A stretch of 17,276 nt of DNA from Candidatus Kapaibacterium sp. Its GTDB lineage: Bacteria > Bacteroidota > Ignavibacteria > Palsa-1295. The position numbers and the translations under genes are program-made. This document shows positions 14,700 to 17,276 of the stretch, one piece after another; position 1 is the first letter of the stretch; each line of letters starts with the position of its first letter. The DNA is taken from the NCBI GenBank assembly GCA_025450975.1, contig JANWLI010000032.1:1-17276 (forward strand), in the 5' to 3' direction. The notes below the pieces were generated by a model, which worked only from the letters and a program-made list of their open reading frames with translations, was not told the origin of the DNA and ran no database searches.

Positions 14700-16828
14700 C
14701 AGCGTATCGTTTTCTCCGCGACGATCTGGACTGTGCGGCAATAGAAGCGGCCTTCAGGATGATCGTTCGGATAGAGAAGCTCCCCTTCGCCTACACCGGA
14801 GACAAATGCATCAGGCCTTCCGAGGCCACGGCGCGTCGCTTCGGCGCGATCGGCAGAGAGCTTCTTATTATATGCTTCGTCACCGGTACGATCGGTGTAG
14901 CCGGTGATCGAGATCTGCGACGTCGGCGAAAGTTTGCTCTTGACAAAATTAATGATCTTCTGATTAGCATCGTTTAACTCCGCCTTATCGAAATCAAAAA
15001 GGATCAGGTTATACACATCGACTTCTTTATCTCCGAGCTTCTCCGTCCGCTTCTTCTGTAACGTGATCATCTCTACCGGCAGCGTCGAATGCACGATGCG
15101 GTCATTCCCTGTTGAATCGAGCGCCTGCATGCTGATCAGCAATGCATCAGCTGCTTTCGGAATACTCGTCGGTTCGTCGGCGGTGTTCCAGTCGATCTGC
15201 TTCGGCACCTTCCCCTTGCCGCCGAATTCCTTGAGCACTCTGCCCTGCTGCGTTACCTTCATCGTCCAGGTGTTGATGCCTTCCGAACTGGTGATATTCG
15301 GTTTGAGGCGGATCATCGGCGGATCGGTAACACGAAGAATATCGGTCGCAAAGATCGGCTCGAGGATCTCGGACTTATTCGACCGGATCTCTACCCGGCG
15401 GTTCTCGGCGATACCGTCCGGTGTCTTTGGATTCGAAGGCCGCTCCGGAAGATCACGCGCTTCAACCGTGATCCGCGACTCCGCTATTCCCCAGACATCG
15501 CGCAAATATTTGACGACCGTCTCTGCACGCTGACGCGACAGCGCCGTCGTTTCCTTACCGCTAGCACCACTATTACATCCGATGATCGTGATCGCTGCAT
15601 CCGGGATCTGACGCATGCGGTAGCCGACAACATTCAGCATCTCGTAGTATATATCGAGCGTGCCCTTACCGAAAAGGCCGTTGATCGTAAAATTCTTGGT
15701 GTCCGATACGCTCATCGTCTTATACCGAACCGGTAATGTACTCTCGCCTTCCTCAAAAAAGATATAGTTCAGCAACGGATGCAAACGCGAGGAGAGAAAC
15801 TCCTCAACCTTGATCTGTGCTATCGGCATCTCTTTCCCGTTGCGCACACCAAATGCCTGCACATTCGCCGTCAGCGTCATCACCTTCGGAATTTGTCGCT
15901 CGTACTGTTCGCGGACCTTCGTTGTAATAATGCGGTTGTTCGGGTCTTCGGTCTCCGTATCGGTCTTCGTCATCTTGACGTAGACCACACGTTCTGATGG
16001 CAGACCGGCAACGATGCGCACCGTTGTGTCGCGGATAAGGATCGTATCGGCGATGATCGGCTTCGATTCAAGTTTCGGCCAGTACTTGACCGCGAGCCCG
16101 GGACGGATCGCATTCACCTTCCAGTCAAGTCCATCGACTACCTGGGATAACCCATAGAAGTAAAAGACTTCCGGAACGAGAAACATCGTGCGATCGGCAT
16201 TGAGCGGAAGCTCGTAGCTCACGCCGACAGCGCCCGAGATCGCCAGCGTCGAGGCGTTCGGAATATCGCCGGAATACTCGTTGCGAATGCGCGATTGCGT
16301 ATCATTACCGTTCGAATCGACGAACGTCCCCGAATTCGCCGGCTGCGACACGACTTCCTGCTGGCTGAAGGCATTCTTCATCAGTGTTGCAAGCCGGAAT
16401 CCCAAATGCACATGCAGCCCGCTTGTACCCGTCGCATTCCAGCTCACCATCGGCTCTATACCAATCGTCGAAAGCGAGGCATCGACCGTATGCGTGAACG
16501 CTCCCTGCTGCGCGACACCGCCAACGATGACCGTCGTCGGCTCTTCGGCTGTGAGCGTCGCATCGTGCGACATGTAACCCAGGCGTAGGTTCAGGAAAAA
16601 TCTGCTGGTGAGCGGAAGCTCTACAAGCGCACCATAGGCCGGACCTGTACCTGATCCTTCTTCGAAACGCGGACAACAATTGGGCACACCGGGAAGCTGC
16701 CGGAAATCAGCCGAATGTTGATTCAGGTCGTACGCGCCGTATAAACCGTATCGAGGCCTCAGCGTCTGTGCTGAAAGCAATACAGGTAATCCTAGCAAGA
16801 AGACAAGGACAACTCCGAAAATTCTCAT
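14699..16828 (-). CDS. Outer-membrane OmpA-family protein with two OmpA-like domains
   Basis: This 709-residue protein has a signal peptide cut at LSA|QT (about residue 20). Residues about 24-252 alternate as in a small outer-membrane beta-barrel (for example YGLYGAYDL and FFLNLRLGYM). A first OmpA-like peptidoglycan-binding region spans about 353-482 (YIFFEEGESTLP, IGCNSGASGKETTALSRQRA, ENRRVEI). A linker, possibly beta-sandwich, runs about 490-600. A second, more typical OmpA domain covers 606-705 (ILFDFDKAELN, GYTDRTGDEAYNKKLSADRA with Asp646 and Arg661). Such proteins anchor the outer membrane to peptidoglycan. It is first in the tightly packed operon, with its TGA overlapping the symporter ATG. 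Upstream are 75 nt with no strong promoter motif, holding an 8-bp hairpin GCGAAATT/AATTTCGC (16862-16882). The double OmpA arrangement is less common than a single one. Confidence 0.88.
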   Translation of the reverse strand: MRIFGVVLVFLLGLPVLLSAQTLRPRYGLYGAYDLNQHSADFRQLPGVPNCCPRFEEGSGTGPAYGALVELPLTSRFFLNLRLGYMSHDATLTAEEPTTVIVGGVAQQGAFTHTVDASLSTIGIEPMVSWNATGTSGLHVHLGFRLATLMKNAFSQQEVVSQPANSGTFVDSNGNDTQSRIRNEYSGDIPNASTLAISGAVGVSYELPLNADRTMFLVPEVFYFYGLSQVVDGLDWKVNAIRPGLAVKYWPKLESKPIIADTILIRDTTVRIVAGLPSERVVYVKMTKTDTETEDPNNRIITTKVREQYERQIPKVMTLTANVQAFGVRNGKEMPIAQIKVEEFLSSRLHPLLNYIFFEEGESTLPVRYKTMSVSDTKNFTINGLFGKGTLDIYYEMLNVVGYRMRQIPDAAITIIGCNSGASGKETTALSRQRAETVVKYLRDVWGIAESRITVEARDLPERPSNPKTPDGIAENRRVEIRSNKSEILEPIFATDILRVTDPPMIRLKPNITSSEGINTWTMKVTQQGRVLKEFGGKGKVPKQIDWNTADEPTSIPKAADALLISMQALDSTGNDRIVHSTLPVEMITLQKKRTEKLGDKEVDVYNLILFDFDKAELNDANQKIINFVKSKLSPTSQISITGYTDRTGDEAYNKKLSADRAEATRRGLGRPDAFVSGVGEGELLYPNDHPEGRFYCRTVQIVAEKTIR

Positions 16829-16903
16829 TCTGTGTAAAAAGGGGATGCGCTTAGTCGCAGGGCGAAATTACGAAAATTTCGCTTCCAGCACTCTTCGGAC
16901 GTG

Positions 16904-17276
16904 TTATTCCCCTATGATCTTTGCCAGCTCTTTATGCGATATCGTCAGCGCGACCTCATGGTCGATGATCCCCAACTCAAGCAGGCGCTTAATGGCGATC
17001 TCTTTTGTCCGCTGCTCGATCTCCTGCAGCGACTCGGTATTGAAAATATGACGCAGCCACTTCGCGCCTTTTGTTAGGTGCGTCCGCTCATCGGCATGCA
17101 CGTAATCGAAGACCATCCCGGGAATCCGGTCGCCACGCGAATACGCATCGCGCGAGAACCGCAAGACTTCCTGCACGATATTAGCCTCGCCGAAAAGATT
17201 GATCTCCGCAAGCGAATACTCCGGCGGCATTGGTGTCCGGACCTTGATACCCAGAAGACGATTCGCCAGATCGAAC
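16904..17276 (-). CDS. 3' part of a ferritin-like (DUF455/MiaE-like) protein, 5' end outside the window
   Basis: The frame is open to the right edge, adding FDLANRLLGIKVRTP before the internal methionine at 17230, so the real start lies beyond the window. The visible 124 residues are mostly helical. Acidic and histidine residues spaced as in diiron ferritin-like bundles are present: EINLFGEAN, then YVHADERTHLTKGAKWLR with the E-x-x-H of a metal site. This best resembles DUF455-type proteins, whose function is poorly known and which are related to the tRNA hydroxylase MiaE. The call is tentative. The gene ends 75 nt before the OmpA-like gene on the same strand; the 8-bp hairpin in between has no T run. 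Confidence 0.5.
   Translation of the reverse strand, partial: FDLANRLLGIKVRTPMPPEYSLAEINLFGEANIVQEVLRFSRDAYSRGDRIPGMVFDYVHADERTHLTKGAKWLRHIFNTESLQEIEQRTKEIAIKRLLELGIIDHEVALTISHKELAKIIGE

Noticed and set aside
14700..14741. Upstream ATG of the symporter at 14741
   Set aside because: It would add 14 hydrophilic residues before the first helix and overlap the OmpA-like gene by 43 nt, while ATG 14699 gives the common TGATG overlap and a natural N-terminus.
16862..16882. 8-bp hairpin between the ferritin-like gene and the OmpA-like gene as a terminator
   Set aside because: It is AT-rich and has no T run on the relevant strand, so it is noted only as a weak inverted repeat.
1..17276. Frequent GATCG/CGATC words throughout the window
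   Set aside because: They are spread over genes on both strands and fit Ile/Asp/Arg codon preferences. I see no positional pattern, and a count against a genome model would be needed to claim enrichment.

Overview
The window looks like a chromosomal segment of an FCB-group bacterium (Bacteroidota/Chlorobiota, perhaps a Kapabacteria- or Ignavibacteria-like lineage). This rests on a secreted esterase ending in a type IX secretion (Por) C-terminal sorting domain, a single-chain pyruvate:ferredoxin oxidoreductase, OmpA-type envelope proteins, weak Shine-Dalgarno sites and AT-rich spacers of the kind common in that group. The lineage is an inference. No phage, insertion sequence or CRISPR array is visible.

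Left part (1-3586): the last 20 codons of an unidentified gene overlap (TAATG) an FTR1-type iron permease on the + strand. That gene converges on a minus-strand pair, a carboxylesterase-like alpha/beta hydrolase followed by an SGNH/sialate-O-acetylesterase-like secreted protein. The hydrolase has no ordinary start codon that would preserve its first beta strand. Next come an AT-rich repeat-containing spacer, a CAU-anticodon tRNA gene on the + strand and a strong intrinsic terminator.

Middle (3587-8029): nifJ, a complete single-chain pyruvate:ferredoxin (flavodoxin) oxidoreductase, is on the minus strand. Upstream of it lies about 870 bases without a protein gene, the most interesting part of the window. 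On the + strand it holds a sigma70-like promoter with a palindrome over its -10, then two tandem ~150-nt copies of a structured element 178 nt apart. Each copy has a long hairpin with a constant TTTTATGGGGAGG loop, a conserved CCGAC-containing linker and a terminal hairpin. The second copy ends in a strong terminator. Substitutions between the copies are compensatory in all three stems, so this is very probably a tandem pair of small noncoding RNAs. A 33-bp near-perfect inverted repeat follows.

Right part (8030-16828): five minus-strand genes are packed with 1-8 nt overlaps or gaps of 0-21 nt and look like one operon. In transcription order they encode an outer-membrane OmpA-like protein with two OmpA domains, a Na+/solute symporter, a cytoplasmic GH15-like glycosidase, a secreted Asp-box beta-propeller and a secreted alpha-helical protein of unknown function. 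The likely theme is uptake and handling of a carbohydrate or glycan at the envelope, but the substrate cannot be read from the sequence. At the right edge is the 3' part of a ferritin-like (DUF455/MiaE-like) gene.
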